The notes: generated by a model from the sequence alone, not told the origin. Positions 48,743-57,857 are shown, counted from the first letter of the stretch. The stretch: DNA of 64,000 bases from Micrococcus lylae NBRC 15355 (GCF_001570885.1 NZ_BCSN01000004.1:24936-88935), one strand, 5' to 3'. A program made the numbers and translations.

Positions 48743-49420
48743 ATGACCGAGCTGACCCGCGCCCTGGTGATCGTGGACGTCCAGAACGACTTCTGTGAGG
48801 GCGGATCCCTTGCGACCGCCGACGGCGCCGACGTGGCCGCCGCGATCACCGAGCACCTGGCCGACCGCCGCGACGAGTACGACGTGGTGGTGGCCACCCG
48901 CGACTGGCACGTGGACCCGGCAGAGCACTTCGCCGCCGCCGGCGAAGAGCCGGACTTCTCCGTGTCCTGGCCCGTGCACTGCGTGGCCGGCACGGCCGGC
49001 GCCGAGCTGCACGCAGACCTGGACATGGAGGAGGTCCGCCCGGACGCCCAGTTCCTCAAGGGCCTGCACTCGGCCTCCTACTCCGGCTTCGACGGCCAGC
49101 TCGGCGAGCCGGACGAGGTCCGCTCCGGTGAGGGCGCCGCAGCCGGCGTGGGCCCCTACGGCGCCACCCGCGCCGCGGCGGACGCCGTGGAGCCGGGCGC
49201 CGAGACGCTCGACGAGTGGCTCCGCTCCCAGGACGTGGAGGCCCTCACCGTGGTGGGCATCGCCACGGACCACTGTGTGAAGGCGACGGTGCTGGACGGC
49301 ATCGAGAACGGCTACGAGGTCACCGTGCTGACCGACCTGGTGGCCGGCGTGGCCGAGGACACCGCCGAGGCCGCGCTCGAGGAGATGAAGGACGCCGGGG
49401 CGATCCTGACGACCTCGTGA
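48743..49420 (+). CDS. pncA: Nicotinamidase (isochorismatase family)
   Basis: Hydrolyses nicotinamide to nicotinate, the substrate of the preceding enzyme; this family also activates pyrazinamide. 225 residues. The triad is visible: Asp in VIVDVQNDF, Lys in FLKGLHSASYSGF, and Cys in GIATDHCVKATVLDG. ATRDWHVDPAEHFA supplies metal-binding Asp/His. AGGAGG lies 6 nt before the ATG. A 40-residue Glu/Gly/Ala insertion near the middle is longer than in E. coli PncA. Overlaps the next gene by 4 bp (GTGA). Confidence 0.94.
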   Translation: MTELTRALVIVDVQNDFCEGGSLATADGADVAAAITEHLADRRDEYDVVVATRDWHVDPAEHFAAAGEEPDFSVSWPVHCVAGTAGAELHADLDMEEVRPDAQFLKGLHSASYSGFDGQLGEPDEVRSGEGAAAGVGPYGATRAAADAVEPGAETLDEWLRSQDVEALTVVGIATDHCVKATVLDGIENGYEVTVLTDLVAGVAEDTAEAALEEMKDAGAILTTS

Positions 49421-50133
49421 CCCCGTTCGGCCCCGCCCTGCCCGTGCGGAGGGTGTCCGAGCACGCCCTCGGAGGGCGTCTGTACCGCTCGGCGTGGCCG
49501 GCGACCGTCCCCGCCGTCGCCCAGGTGCTGGACGAGGGACTGGACCTGTCCCCGGCGACCGTGCTGGTCGGCCCGAACGGTGCCGGCAAGTCCACACTGG
49601 TCGAGGCGATCGCCGCGGCCGCAGGGCTGAACCCGGAGGGCGGCACCCACCACGTCCGCCACTCCACCCGTGTCACCGAGTCCCCGCTGGCCGAGCACCT
49701 GCAGCTCACCCGCGGCGCCGGGGCCCCGCGCGGCGGCGTGTTCCTGCGTGCCGAGGCCATGCACGGGCTGTTCACGCACCTGGAGGGCGTCTCGCTCGGC
49801 TCCCGCCTGCACGAGATGAGCCACGGCGAGTCCTTCCTCGCCTTCTGCCGCGAGCGGGCCGGGGTGCGCGGGCTCTGGGTCCTGGACGAGCCCGAGTCCG
49901 CGCTGTCCTTCGAGAACTGCCTCGCGCTCACCGCCTTCCTCCTGGAGCGGGTGGAGCGGGGCTGCCAGGTGCTGCTGTCCACGCACTCCCCCGTGCTCGC
50001 CGCCCTGCCCGGCGCCCGGATCCTCGAGGCCGGGGAGCACGGCCTGCGCGAGACCCGCTGGGAGGAGTGGGAGACCGTGGACCACTGGCGGCGCTTCCTC
50101 GCCGGCCCCGAGCGGTACCTGCGCCACCTCTGA
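49417..50133 (+). CDS. Stand-alone ABC/AAA-type ATPase, coupled to pncA
   Basis: 238 residues. Walker A VLVGPNGAGKSTLVEAIAAAAG near residue 48, a signature-like EMSHGESFLAF, Walker B GLWVLDEPESALSFEN and H-loop LLSTHSPVLAALPG. There is no membrane domain, and no permease gene is adjacent. It resembles predicted ATP-binding proteins of the AAA_21/RecF-like group. The GTG overlaps the pncA stop (GTGA), so its synthesis is tied to NAD salvage genes; why is unknown. It could be a stand-alone regulator or a DNA or RNA-end enzyme. I do not assign a substrate. Confidence 0.75.
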   Translation: MTPFGPALPVRRVSEHALGGRLYRSAWPATVPAVAQVLDEGLDLSPATVLVGPNGAGKSTLVEAIAAAAGLNPEGGTHHVRHSTRVTESPLAEHLQLTRGAGAPRGGVFLRAEAMHGLFTHLEGVSLGSRLHEMSHGESFLAFCRERAGVRGLWVLDEPESALSFENCLALTAFLLERVERGCQVLLSTHSPVLAALPGARILEAGEHGLRETRWEEWETVDHWRRFLAGPERYLRHL

Positions 50134-50261
50134 CGGGCTCGGCCGCCGAGGCCACGATCCGGCGCACCGGTGACGGACGTCATACCGTGCGGCATGATGG
50201 AGCCACCGCACCCCGGCGAGGATGCCGGGGGCGGCGCCCGACGCAGACGAGAAGAGAAGCC

Positions 50262-50738
50262 ATGACCGACTCCCCCAGCACCCAGTCCTCCGCCGCCGCG
50301 GACCAGGACGGCGTCCGCTACGTCTCCGGCGCCGTCCCGGCCGCCGACGACGTCCGCGCCCTCTACGACAGCGTGCAGTGGTCCGCCTACACGCAGGACA
50401 TGGACACGCTCATGGGCGGTCTGCAGGGCTCGGCCGCCGTGGTCACCGCCTTCGACGGCGGTCGCCTGGTGGGTCTGGCCCGGGTGGTCTCGGACGGCCA
50501 CACCATCGCCTATCTGCAGGACATCCTCGTCGCCCCGGGGCACCAGCGCCGCGGCATCGCCTCCGAGCTGCTGCGCCGTGTCTTCGCCCCGTTCGGCCAG
50601 GTCCGCCAGCATGTGCTGATCACGGACACCGAACAGCGGCAGCGCGCCTTCTACGAGTCCCACGGCTTCCGCGAGTCCCGGGACGTGGAGGGCGGCGAGC
50701 TGCGTGCCTTCGTGCGCGTGACGCCCCAGGGCGGCTGA
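50262..50738 (+). CDS. GNAT-family N-acetyltransferase
   Basis: 158 residues. The acetyl-CoA loop is VAPGHQRRGIASELLRRVF; YLQDILV is strand 4, and TDTEQRQRAFYESHGFRESRD is the C-terminal GNAT signature. The substrate is unknown. A Ser/Ala-rich N-terminal tail of about 18 residues precedes the fold. GAGAAG lies upstream of the ATG. It is 128 bp after the ATPase gene, with a possible promoter in between, and its 3' end overlaps, on the other strand, the abnormal tail of the P-type ATPase gene. Confidence 0.85.
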   Translation: MTDSPSTQSSAAADQDGVRYVSGAVPAADDVRALYDSVQWSAYTQDMDTLMGGLQGSAAVVTAFDGGRLVGLARVVSDGHTIAYLQDILVAPGHQRRGIASELLRRVFAPFGQVRQHVLITDTEQRQRAFYESHGFRESRDVEGGELRAFVRVTPQGG

Positions 50739-52749
50739 GCCGCCGGCTGCTCCACGCCGCTGCACGACGACGGCCACGCACCCCAAGGTGCGTGGCCGTC
50801 GGTCTGTGTAGGGCAGGGGCCCGGCGGTCGGCCCAGGCCTCAACCGGATGCCGCCGACCCTGCGCGCCGGTCGCGGGGAGGTCACCGAGCCGTTCGGCCT
50901 CGTGCGGGCCGGGCTTCATGGCACGCAGGGCGTTGACGATGGCCACGACGTCCACCAGCTCCTGGAACAGTGCACCCACGAGGGCCGGGATGGCGCCCGT
51001 GGCGGCGATCAGCATCAGCCCCAGGGAGAGCACGATGCCCACCCAGATCGACTGCTTCGCCACCTGGAGGGTGCGCTGGCCGGTGGACACGGCGACGGCG
51101 ACCTTGGAGACGTCGTCGGCGAGCAGCACCACGTCGGCGGACTCGGAGGCGGCGGTCGACCCGCGGGCGCCCATGGCGACGCCCACGTCCGCGGCGGCGA
51201 GCACGGGGACGTCGTTGACGCCGTCGCCGACCATCATCACCGGGCGCTCCGGGCGCTCGGAGAGCAGGCGGACCTTGTCCGCAGGCAGCAGGTCCGCGTG
51301 GACCTCGTCGATGCCGGCCTCGCCGGCGATGTGCCGTCCGGTGGCCTCGGCGTCACCGGTGAGCATGAGGACCTTGCCGGTGCCGAGGCGGTGCAGCGCC
51401 TGCACGGTGGCGGCGGACTCGGGGCGGATGCGGTCGGCCAGCAGCAGCACGCCCGCGAAGGCCCCGTCCACGGCCACGTAGACGGCGGACTGGCCGGCGG
51501 CGAGGTCCGCGGCGACGGTGTCCGGCGCGGCCTCGGTGACGTAGGCGCGCTTGCCGACGACGACCCGGCGTCCCTCGAGCACCGCCACGACGCCGTTCGT
51601 CGCCTCCTCCGTGGCGTCCTGCGACGACGTCAGGGACAGCCCGCGCTCCTCGGCCGCGGCCCGGATGGCGTCGGCGAGCACGTGGACCGAGTACTGCTCG
51701 GCCGAGGCGGCCAGGCGCAGCAGCTCGTCCTCGGCGAAGCCGGCGGCCGGGCGCACACCGACCAGCTCGGGGCGGCCGGCAGTGAGCGTGCCGGTCTTGT
51801 CGAACCCCACGGTCTGCACGGAGCCGAGGGCCTCGATGGTCCCGCCCGACTTCACGATCACACCGGACTTGGCGGCACGGGACATGCCACCGAGGAAGGC
51901 CACTGGGGCCGCGATCAGGAGCGGGCACGGGGTGGCCACCACGAGCACCTCGGCGAAGCGCACCGGGTCCTGGGACAGCCACCAGGCCAGGCCTGCGATG
52001 AGGTAGGCGACGGCGGTGAACGGCACGGCGTAGCGATCGGCCAGGCGCACCATCGGGGCGCGTGACTCGGCCGCCTGCTTCACGAGGGAGACGATGGCCG
52101 CGTACTGCGAGTCCGCGGCGGAGGCGGTCGCCTCGAGCACGAAGGCACGGGTGCCGTTGAGCGCGCCGGACATCACGGACGAGCCGGGGCGGTGTGTGAC
52201 CGGCAGGGACTCGCCGGTCAGCGAGGACTCGTCCAGGTCCACGGCGATCTCGCCGCCGTCCTCGGCGGAGGCCACGGTGCCGTCCACGGGCAGGACCTCC
52301 GCGGGGCGGACCAACAGGCGGTCCCCGGGGCGCACCTGCTCCACGGGGACGTCCTCCACGGAGCCGTCCGGGCGGAGGCGGTGGGCGTGCTGCGGGGCGC
52401 GGTCCAGCAGGGCGGACAGGTCGCGCCGGGCCCGGCCGGCCGCGTAGTCCTCGAGGGCCTCTCCGCCGGTGAGCATCAGGCAGACCAGCACGGCGGCGAG
52501 GTACTCCCCCACCAGCACGGTGGCGACGATCGCGGTGACGGCGAGGATGTCCACGCCCCAGTGCCCGCGCATGAGGTCCTTGACCATGCCGACCGAGGTC
52601 CAGGCCGCCACCACGAGCGCATACGCCGAGGCGATCCAGCGGGCGGGGTCCTCCGCCCCGGCCAGGTGCAGGCCGAGGGTGAGGACGAAGACGATGACGG
52701 TGGCCACCACCCAGGGGTAGTGGCGGACGATGCCGGTGATGCGCTGCAT
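50620..52749 (-). CDS. Heavy-metal P1B-type ATPase, TPC motif, with abnormal C-terminal extension
   Basis: 709 residues. Six or more TM helices, no N-terminal metal-binding domain. SLTGESLPV, membrane metal motif ATPCPLLIAAPVAF (TPC rather than CPC), phosphorylation site FDKTGTLTAG, MLTGDAEATG and VGDGVNDVPVLAAAD. It exports or imports a transition metal; TPC is the motif of the poorly known P1B-5 class. The normal protein should end soon after VAIVNALRAMKPG. Instead the frame continues about 95 Arg/Ala/Pro-rich codons, through a strong terminator hairpin and antisense to the GNAT gene. A one-base shift would give a stop at 50840. AAGGAGG precedes the chosen ATG. Confidence 0.85.
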   Translation of the reverse strand: MQRITGIVRHYPWVVATVIVFVLTLGLHLAGAEDPARWIASAYALVVAAWTSVGMVKDLMRGHWGVDILAVTAIVATVLVGEYLAAVLVCLMLTGGEALEDYAAGRARRDLSALLDRAPQHAHRLRPDGSVEDVPVEQVRPGDRLLVRPAEVLPVDGTVASAEDGGEIAVDLDESSLTGESLPVTHRPGSSVMSGALNGTRAFVLEATASAADSQYAAIVSLVKQAAESRAPMVRLADRYAVPFTAVAYLIAGLAWWLSQDPVRFAEVLVVATPCPLLIAAPVAFLGGMSRAAKSGVIVKSGGTIEALGSVQTVGFDKTGTLTAGRPELVGVRPAAGFAEDELLRLAASAEQYSVHVLADAIRAAAEERGLSLTSSQDATEEATNGVVAVLEGRRVVVGKRAYVTEAAPDTVAADLAAGQSAVYVAVDGAFAGVLLLADRIRPESAATVQALHRLGTGKVLMLTGDAEATGRHIAGEAGIDEVHADLLPADKVRLLSERPERPVMMVGDGVNDVPVLAAADVGVAMGARGSTAASESADVVLLADDVSKVAVAVSTGQRTLQVAKQSIWVGIVLSLGLMLIAATGAIPALVGALFQELVDVVAIVNALRAMKPGPHEAERLGDLPATGAQGRRHPVEAWADRRAPALHRPTATHLGVRGRRRAAAWSSRRLSRPGASRARRHAARRPPRPGTRGSRGTRRRRAAAVRCP
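50769..50800. terminator. Bidirectional terminator between GNAT and P-type ATPase genes
   Basis: Perfect 14-bp stem GACGGCCACGCACC against GGTGCGTGGCCGTC with a CCAA loop, 30 nt after the GNAT stop. It lies inside the extended reading frame of the convergent P-type ATPase gene. Confidence 0.8.
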
Positions 52750-52875
52750 GGCTGCGGGGCCTCCTTGCTCCTGTGGCCCCCATCGTCGCCCAGCAGGCGC
52801 CCCGGTGCCACGCAGGTGAGGCATGCCTGTCCCGCCTCCGTTCAGCGCCGACACGGGCCGGCCCCGACCGGAGGC

Positions 52876-52908
52876 GACGACGGCCGCCCGTGGTGGGCGG
52901 CCGTCGTC
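52876..52908. terminator. Terminator of the helicase gene
   Basis: Perfect 14-bp stem GACGACGGCCGCCC against GGGCGGCCGTCGTC with a short GTGGT loop, about 20 nt after the helicase stop. Confidence 0.8.
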
Positions 52909-52929
52909 GTCAAGCCAGCAGGGGGCGGC

Positions 52930-54723
52930 TCAGGTGCGGCCGACGAACCAGCCGCGCAGGGTCTCCAGACGCTTCTCCAGCTGCGCCTGGGTCGCCTGGG
53001 CGACCGCCGGGCCGCCGCTGATCTCACGCAGGCGGTTGTGGATCACCCCGTGCGGGGTGGCGGTGCGGGCCGCCCAGGCCGAGACCGTCTTGGACAGCTC
53101 GGAGCGCAGCTCCTTCAGCCGCCGGTGGTCCACCACCTCCTGCGGAGGGGCCGCCGTGGCCTTCGGCTTGCGCTTGAGCTGCTCGGCCTGGCGGGCGCGC
53201 AGCAGCTCGGACACCTGGTCCGCGTCCAACAGGCCCGGGATGCCGAGGAAGTCGAGCTCCTCCTCCGAGCCCACGGCGCCGCCGAGGCCGAACTCGCCGC
53301 CGTCGAAGAGGACCTTGTCGAAGCTGGCCTGGGACTCCATCGCCTGGAACTGTTGGCGGTTCAGGGTGTCCGAGGCGGACTCGGCGCGGTTGGCCTCGGC
53401 GAGCAGGTCCTCCTCCGGAGCCTCGGCGAGATCCTCGATCTCCACCTCCTGGCCGGTCTTGCGGTCAAGGGCGTGGTCGCGCTCCACCTCCATCTCGTTG
53501 GCCAGCAGCATCAGATGCGGCACGGACGGCAGGAACACGGAGGCCACCTCGCCGCGCCTGCGGGAGCGCACGAAGCGGCCCACGGCCTGGGCGAAGAACA
53601 GCGGGGTGGAGGTGTTGGTGGCGTAGACGCCCACGCACAGGCGGGGCACGTCTACGCCCTCGGACACCATGCGCACGGCCACCATCCAGCGCTCATCCGA
53701 CGCGGAGAAGGACTCGATGCGGTCCGAGGCGCCCTTGTCGTCCGAGAGGATCACCGCGGGCCTCTGACCGGTCAGCGCCTCCAGCTGGGCGGCGTAGGCA
53801 CGCGCGTCCTCGTGGTCCGAGGCGATCACCAGGCCGCCGGCGTCCGGGACGTTGCGCCGCACCTCGGTGAGACGGCGGTCCGCGGCGCGCAGCACGGCCG
53901 GGATCCACTCGCCCTCCGGGTTCAGCGCGGTGCGCCAGGCCGAGTTGGTGATGTCCTTCGAGGCGGCCTCGCCGAGCTGGGCCTCCATCACGTCCCCGGT
54001 GGAGGTCTTCCAGCGCATCTGGCCCGAGTAGGCCATGAAGATCACCGGGCGCACCACGTGGTCCCGCAGCGCGGGGCCGTAGCCGTAGGTGTAGTCCGCC
54101 TTGGAGCGGGCGATGCCGTCCGCACCCTCGGCGTACTCCACGAACGGGATGGTCGCGGTGTCCGAACGGAACGGGGTGCCGGTCAGGGCGAGGCGCCGGG
54201 TGGCGGGCTCGAAGGCCTCCCGGATGCCGTCGCCCCAGCTCAGGGCATCGCCGCCGTGGTGGATCTCGTCCAGGATCACCAGGGTCTTGGCGGCCTCGGT
54301 GCGGTTGCGGTGCAGGATCGGCTTGTTCGCCACCTGGGCGTAGGTGAGCGCGACGCCGCGGTACTCCGCACCGTGGCGACCGTCCGCGTTCTTGAAGTTC
54401 GGGTCGATCGCCAGGCCCACACGGGCGGCGTTGTCCGCCCACTGCCGCTTCAGGTGGTCCGTGGGCGCGACGACGGTCAGGCGCTGCACGGCGCCGGAGT
54501 CCATGAGGATCTTCGCCACGCGCAGGGCGAAGGTGGTCTTGCCGGCGCCGGGGGTGGCGACGGCGAGGAAGTCACGGGGTGAGGCGGCGAGGTACTTCTC
54601 CAGGGCCTCCTGCTGCCACTGGCGCAGCTTCGGCGCCGTGCCCCAGGCCGCCCTCTCGGGCATGGCCGGGGGCAGGTCCTCGCCGACGTGGAACAGTGCC
54701 GCGGGATCCTGACGATCAGACAT
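52930..54723 (-). CDS. DEAD/DEAH-type superfamily 2 helicase
   Basis: 597 residues. Motif I AVATPGAGKTTFALRVA near residue 55, Ia VVAPTDHLKRQW, II VILDEIHHGGD, III ALTGTPFRSD, and a second RecA domain with VSEGVDVPRLCVGVYAT and FFAQAVGRFVRSRRRG (motif VI). The C-terminal 200 residues are acidic and helical, with no recognised domain. It resembles XPB/RadD-like repair helicases; the DNA or RNA substrate is not fixed by sequence. Followed on the same strand by its terminator and preceded, 12 bp away, by the DUF3039 gene, an arrangement common in actinobacteria. Confidence 0.85.
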   Translation of the reverse strand: MSDRQDPAALFHVGEDLPPAMPERAAWGTAPKLRQWQQEALEKYLAASPRDFLAVATPGAGKTTFALRVAKILMDSGAVQRLTVVAPTDHLKRQWADNAARVGLAIDPNFKNADGRHGAEYRGVALTYAQVANKPILHRNRTEAAKTLVILDEIHHGGDALSWGDGIREAFEPATRRLALTGTPFRSDTATIPFVEYAEGADGIARSKADYTYGYGPALRDHVVRPVIFMAYSGQMRWKTSTGDVMEAQLGEAASKDITNSAWRTALNPEGEWIPAVLRAADRRLTEVRRNVPDAGGLVIASDHEDARAYAAQLEALTGQRPAVILSDDKGASDRIESFSASDERWMVAVRMVSEGVDVPRLCVGVYATNTSTPLFFAQAVGRFVRSRRRGEVASVFLPSVPHLMLLANEMEVERDHALDRKTGQEVEIEDLAEAPEEDLLAEANRAESASDTLNRQQFQAMESQASFDKVLFDGGEFGLGGAVGSEEELDFLGIPGLLDADQVSELLRARQAEQLKRKPKATAAPPQEVVDHRRLKELRSELSKTVSAWAARTATPHGVIHNRLREISGGPAVAQATQAQLEKRLETLRGWFVGRT

Positions 54724-54735
54724 GCGTGCCGCTGA

Positions 54736-55077
54736 TCAGCCCTTGTTCCTGCCGAACCAGCCGCGCTTGCCGCCGCCCGAGCCGCCGTCGCCGCCGTCCT
54801 GCGGGTCACGCAGGCCGTCGTAGACCTCCTTGCACTGCGGGCAGACCGGGAACTTGTTCGGGTCGCGACCCGGCACCCACACCTTGCCGCAGAGCGCGAT
54901 CACGGGCTCGCCGGTCATGGCGGACTCCATGATCTTCTCCTTGCGGACGTAGTGCGCGAAGCGCTCGTGGTCGCCCGGCTCGATCAGCTGCTCCTGCTCC
55001 TGACGTTCGAGCACGGAGGTGCCGCCGCCGGAGGTGGACAGCGGATCGTTCTGGTTCGGTTCGCCGGGGAGAGTCAT
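54736..55077 (-). CDS. DUF3039 family zinc-ribbon-like protein
   Basis: 113 residues from MTLPGEPNQ. The conserved core is HERFAHYVRKEKIMESAMTG, then ALCGKVWVPGRDP and FPVCPQCKEVYDGL, with three to four cysteines that could bind zinc. It ends in a Gly-rich tail and GWFGRNKG. TAGAAT is 7 nt upstream (leaderless); an ATG three codons earlier overlaps that box. Twelve bp before the helicase gene, so probably cotranscribed. The function is unknown. Confidence 0.82.
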   Translation of the reverse strand: MTLPGEPNQNDPLSTSGGGTSVLERQEQEQLIEPGDHERFAHYVRKEKIMESAMTGEPVIALCGKVWVPGRDPNKFPVCPQCKEVYDGLRDPQDGGDGGSGGGKRGWFGRNKG

Positions 55078-55166
55078 GCCGGACATTCTACGACCCCGCC
55101 GGAGGTGGACACCGCCCGTGTGGAACGTGGGTCCCCCGCGCCGCCCGGGCTGCGTGCAGTGCGCGC

Positions 55167-56918
55167 TCAGAACCGCGCCACCGTCTGATAGGTCTCCGCA
55201 GCGGTGCGGTCCAGCCAACGCCCGCCCAGGCGCACGCCGAGCAGGAGCACTCCCCCACCCCAGAGCAGGCCCACAGCGAGGGTGACCGCGCCCCACAGCG
55301 CCGTCATGCCCAGGAGCAGGTAGGCGACCACGCACGCGGTGATCGGCAGGGTGATCAGCAGGGACAGCAGCAGCGAGGCCATCTGCACCACCACGGTCCG
55401 CATGCCGGCACCCTGCGGCGTGGCGAACGGTGAGTCGCCGGGCTTGGGCACGGCGTAGACCAGGCGCGCCGAGAGCAGGCTGGCCATGCCGGTGACGCAG
55501 GCCAGCGTACCGACCGAGGCGCCGAGCACCACGGCCAGGTGGTCCCACATCCCGTAGAGCGCCACGGAGCCCACCGCGCCCAACAGCGTGGCCGGGACGC
55601 CGAGGACGCCCATGCCCAGCACGCGGCCCCAGCGGTCGTCCGCGCCGCGCACACCGGCGGTGACGTGGTGGTGGAAGGCGGTGTGGTCGTAGGCGATGTC
55701 CGCCGAGACCGCCACGCCCATGGTCCAGGCGATCATCGGGCCGAGCAGCAGCATCGTGGGGATCAGCGGTCCGCTCCCGACGTCGCCCCGGCTGCCGAGG
55801 AACCACAGGAGCACGGCGAACAGGGGCACCACCACCAGCGTGGCGGAGTAGCGCGGGTCCGTGAACCAGTAGCGCTGGCACCGGGCGGCGATCGCCGTGA
55901 CGGGGCCGGTGGCCGGACGGCCGATCCAGCGCAGCGGCCGCTCCCGGGCCGTCGCGTCACCGGAGGAGGCACGACGACGGCCGCCCACCTCCGCCACGGG
56001 CTCCACCGTGCGCTGCAGGCCCCACGCCCACAGGGCGACGGCGGCGGCCAGCCAGGCCAGGCCGACCGCCAGGTGGACGGCGGCCGTCAGGTGGGCGCCC
56101 GACGCCGCGGCGCCGGCGGCGGCGCCGGCGGCCCCGAACGGGGTCCAGGCGAGCACCGCGGCGACCGGCTCGGCCAGCGCCACGAGCTGGTCGAAGGAGT
56201 CGACGATCCGGTTCAGGACCACGCCGCCGAGCATCAGCGGGATGAAGACCAGGACGGAGACGATGTCCCGGATGCGCCGTTGCCCGGTGTAGGAGGACAG
56301 GACGGCGGTGACGCCGTAGGCCAGGGCGAGCGCGGTGGCCGCGGTGAGGACGCCGCCGGCCAGGCCCCAGGGCAGGGCGGCCGGGTGGTCCCGCCAGGAG
56401 ACGCCCACGGCGAGCGCGAAGACGAGGGTCAGCACACCCTGCGGCGTGGTGAGCGTGCCCACGAGCAGACCGGTGACCAGCGGCAGGCGGCGGATCGGGT
56501 AGGGCTGGAAGCTGCGCGGGTCCAGGGTGGCGTCCACGCCCGTGATGAACGGGGCGACCAGCGACCAGCCGAGCACCAGGCCCGCGCAGAACAGGGTGGT
56601 CACGGCGGCGCGGAGGGCCATCGACTCCGGCGCGGGGGCGAAGACCACGGCCGCGGAGGCCAGCAGGGTGAGGCCTCCGAAGTAGAGCACTCCGATGATG
56701 CTGAACACGAACGTGGCGGTGGAGCGGCGCCAGCCGGACACCATCAGGGCCCAGCGCAGGCGCACGAGGATGCCGACCGCCCGGCCGAGGCCGATCTCGG
56801 GGGCGCGACGGCCGTCCGGGCCGAGGGAGCGTGCTGCCGTGCCCGAGCCGGCCCGGCCGGCCGCTGCGTCCGGTGCTGCAGGCACGCCGTCGGTACGGTC
56901 GGTGCCGGTCACAGCCAT
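55167..56918 (-). CDS. ABC-2 type exporter permease
   Basis: 583 residues from MAVTGTDRTD; the longer frame upstream is the antisense of the ATPase end. After a 45-residue low-complexity N-terminus there are about twelve hydrophobic segments, for example FVFSIIGVLYFGGLTLLASAA, LTLVFALAVG and LVVVPLFAVLLWFLG, with loops rich in Gly and Arg. Two-fold internal organisation suggests a duplicated six-helix unit. It overlaps the ATPase gene by 10 bp, and together they form an exporter. The substrate is unknown. Confidence 0.8.
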   Translation of the reverse strand: MAVTGTDRTDGVPAAPDAAAGRAGSGTAARSLGPDGRRAPEIGLGRAVGILVRLRWALMVSGWRRSTATFVFSIIGVLYFGGLTLLASAAVVFAPAPESMALRAAVTTLFCAGLVLGWSLVAPFITGVDATLDPRSFQPYPIRRLPLVTGLLVGTLTTPQGVLTLVFALAVGVSWRDHPAALPWGLAGGVLTAATALALAYGVTAVLSSYTGQRRIRDIVSVLVFIPLMLGGVVLNRIVDSFDQLVALAEPVAAVLAWTPFGAAGAAAGAAASGAHLTAAVHLAVGLAWLAAAVALWAWGLQRTVEPVAEVGGRRRASSGDATARERPLRWIGRPATGPVTAIAARCQRYWFTDPRYSATLVVVPLFAVLLWFLGSRGDVGSGPLIPTMLLLGPMIAWTMGVAVSADIAYDHTAFHHHVTAGVRGADDRWGRVLGMGVLGVPATLLGAVGSVALYGMWDHLAVVLGASVGTLACVTGMASLLSARLVYAVPKPGDSPFATPQGAGMRTVVVQMASLLLSLLITLPITACVVAYLLLGMTALWGAVTLAVGLLWGGGVLLLGVRLGGRWLDRTAAETYQTVARF

Positions 56919-57679
56919 GCCAGCCCCTCGCCGGCGTGGCGGCCACCGACGAGCTCGACGAACCGCTCCTCCAGGTCCTGGCCGCCTCGGACCTCGTCCA
57001 CGGTGCCGGAGGCGACGAGCCTGCCCTCGGCGATGACGGCCACATGCGAGCACATGCGCTGCACCAGGTCCATGACGTGGCTGGAGACGATCACGGTGCC
57101 GCCGCGCTCCACGTAGCTGTGCAGGATGTCCCGGATGTTCGCGGCGGAGACCGGGTCCACGGCCTCGAACGGCTCGTCCAGCACCAGCACGTCCGGGGCA
57201 TGGACCATGGCCGCGGCCAGCAGCACCTTCTTTGTCATGCCGGCCGAGTAGTCCACCACGGGCTTGCGGCCGGCGTCGGCCAGATCCATGACCCGCAGCA
57301 GGTCTGCCGTGCGTGCGGCCACCACGTCCGCGTCCAGACCGTGGAGCAGCCCGGCGTAGGTGACCAGCTGGGCGCCGGAGAGGCGATCGAAGGTGCGCAC
57401 ACCGTCCGCGAGCACACCGACGCGGGACTTGGCCTCGCGCGGCCGCTGCCAGACGTCCACCCCGTGGATCCAGGCCCGGCCGTGGTCCGGCCGCAGCAGG
57501 CCGGTGGCCATGGACAGGGCGGTCGTCTTGCCGGCGCCGTTCGGGCCGACGACGCCGAAGAACGAGCCGGCGGGCACGTCCAGGTCGAGACCCTGCAGGG
57601 CGAGGCGGTCGCCGAAGCGCTTGGTCAGCGCTCGGGCGACGAGGGCGAAGTCCGGGTCCGGGGCGTTCTCTGCTCGCAT
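56909..57679 (-). CDS. ABC transporter ATPase (exporter type)
   Basis: 256 residues from MRAENAPD. Walker A GVVGPNGAGKTTALSMATGLL, Q-loop region SRVGVLADGV, signature VDYSAGMTKKVLLAAAM (SAGM instead of the usual SGGQ), Walker B VLVLDEPFEAVDPVS and H-loop VIVSSHVMDLVQRM. TAGCGT stands 7 nt before the ATG (leaderless); a GTG three codons upstream overlaps it. Cotranscribed with the overlapping permease gene. Confidence 0.88.
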   Translation of the reverse strand: MRAENAPDPDFALVARALTKRFGDRLALQGLDLDVPAGSFFGVVGPNGAGKTTALSMATGLLRPDHGRAWIHGVDVWQRPREAKSRVGVLADGVRTFDRLSGAQLVTYAGLLHGLDADVVAARTADLLRVMDLADAGRKPVVDYSAGMTKKVLLAAAMVHAPDVLVLDEPFEAVDPVSAANIRDILHSYVERGGTVIVSSHVMDLVQRMCSHVAVIAEGRLVASGTVDEVRGGQDLEERFVELVGGRHAGEGLAWL

Positions 57680-57786
57680 GGCGTCCACGCTAGCGGGCGC
57701 ACAGCCTCCGCCGACTCCGTCTCAGGACGGAGATCAGGGTGTTCACCGGAGCCTCGCCTCCCCGTCGTCTCGGCCCCGCCGGGCAC

Positions 57787-57836
57787 GATGACGGCCGCCC
57801 GCCTCGGCAGGCCGACGGCCGTCGTCGGGAAGCCGG
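57787..57836. terminator. Hairpin downstream of the thioredoxin/TPR gene
   Basis: Outer arms GATGACGGCCG and CGGCCGTCGTC (one G-T pair) enclose a second small stem (GCCT/AGGC), about 20 nt after the gene stop. Confidence 0.65.
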
Positions 57837-57857
57837 CTCCGTGAGGAGCCGACGGGC

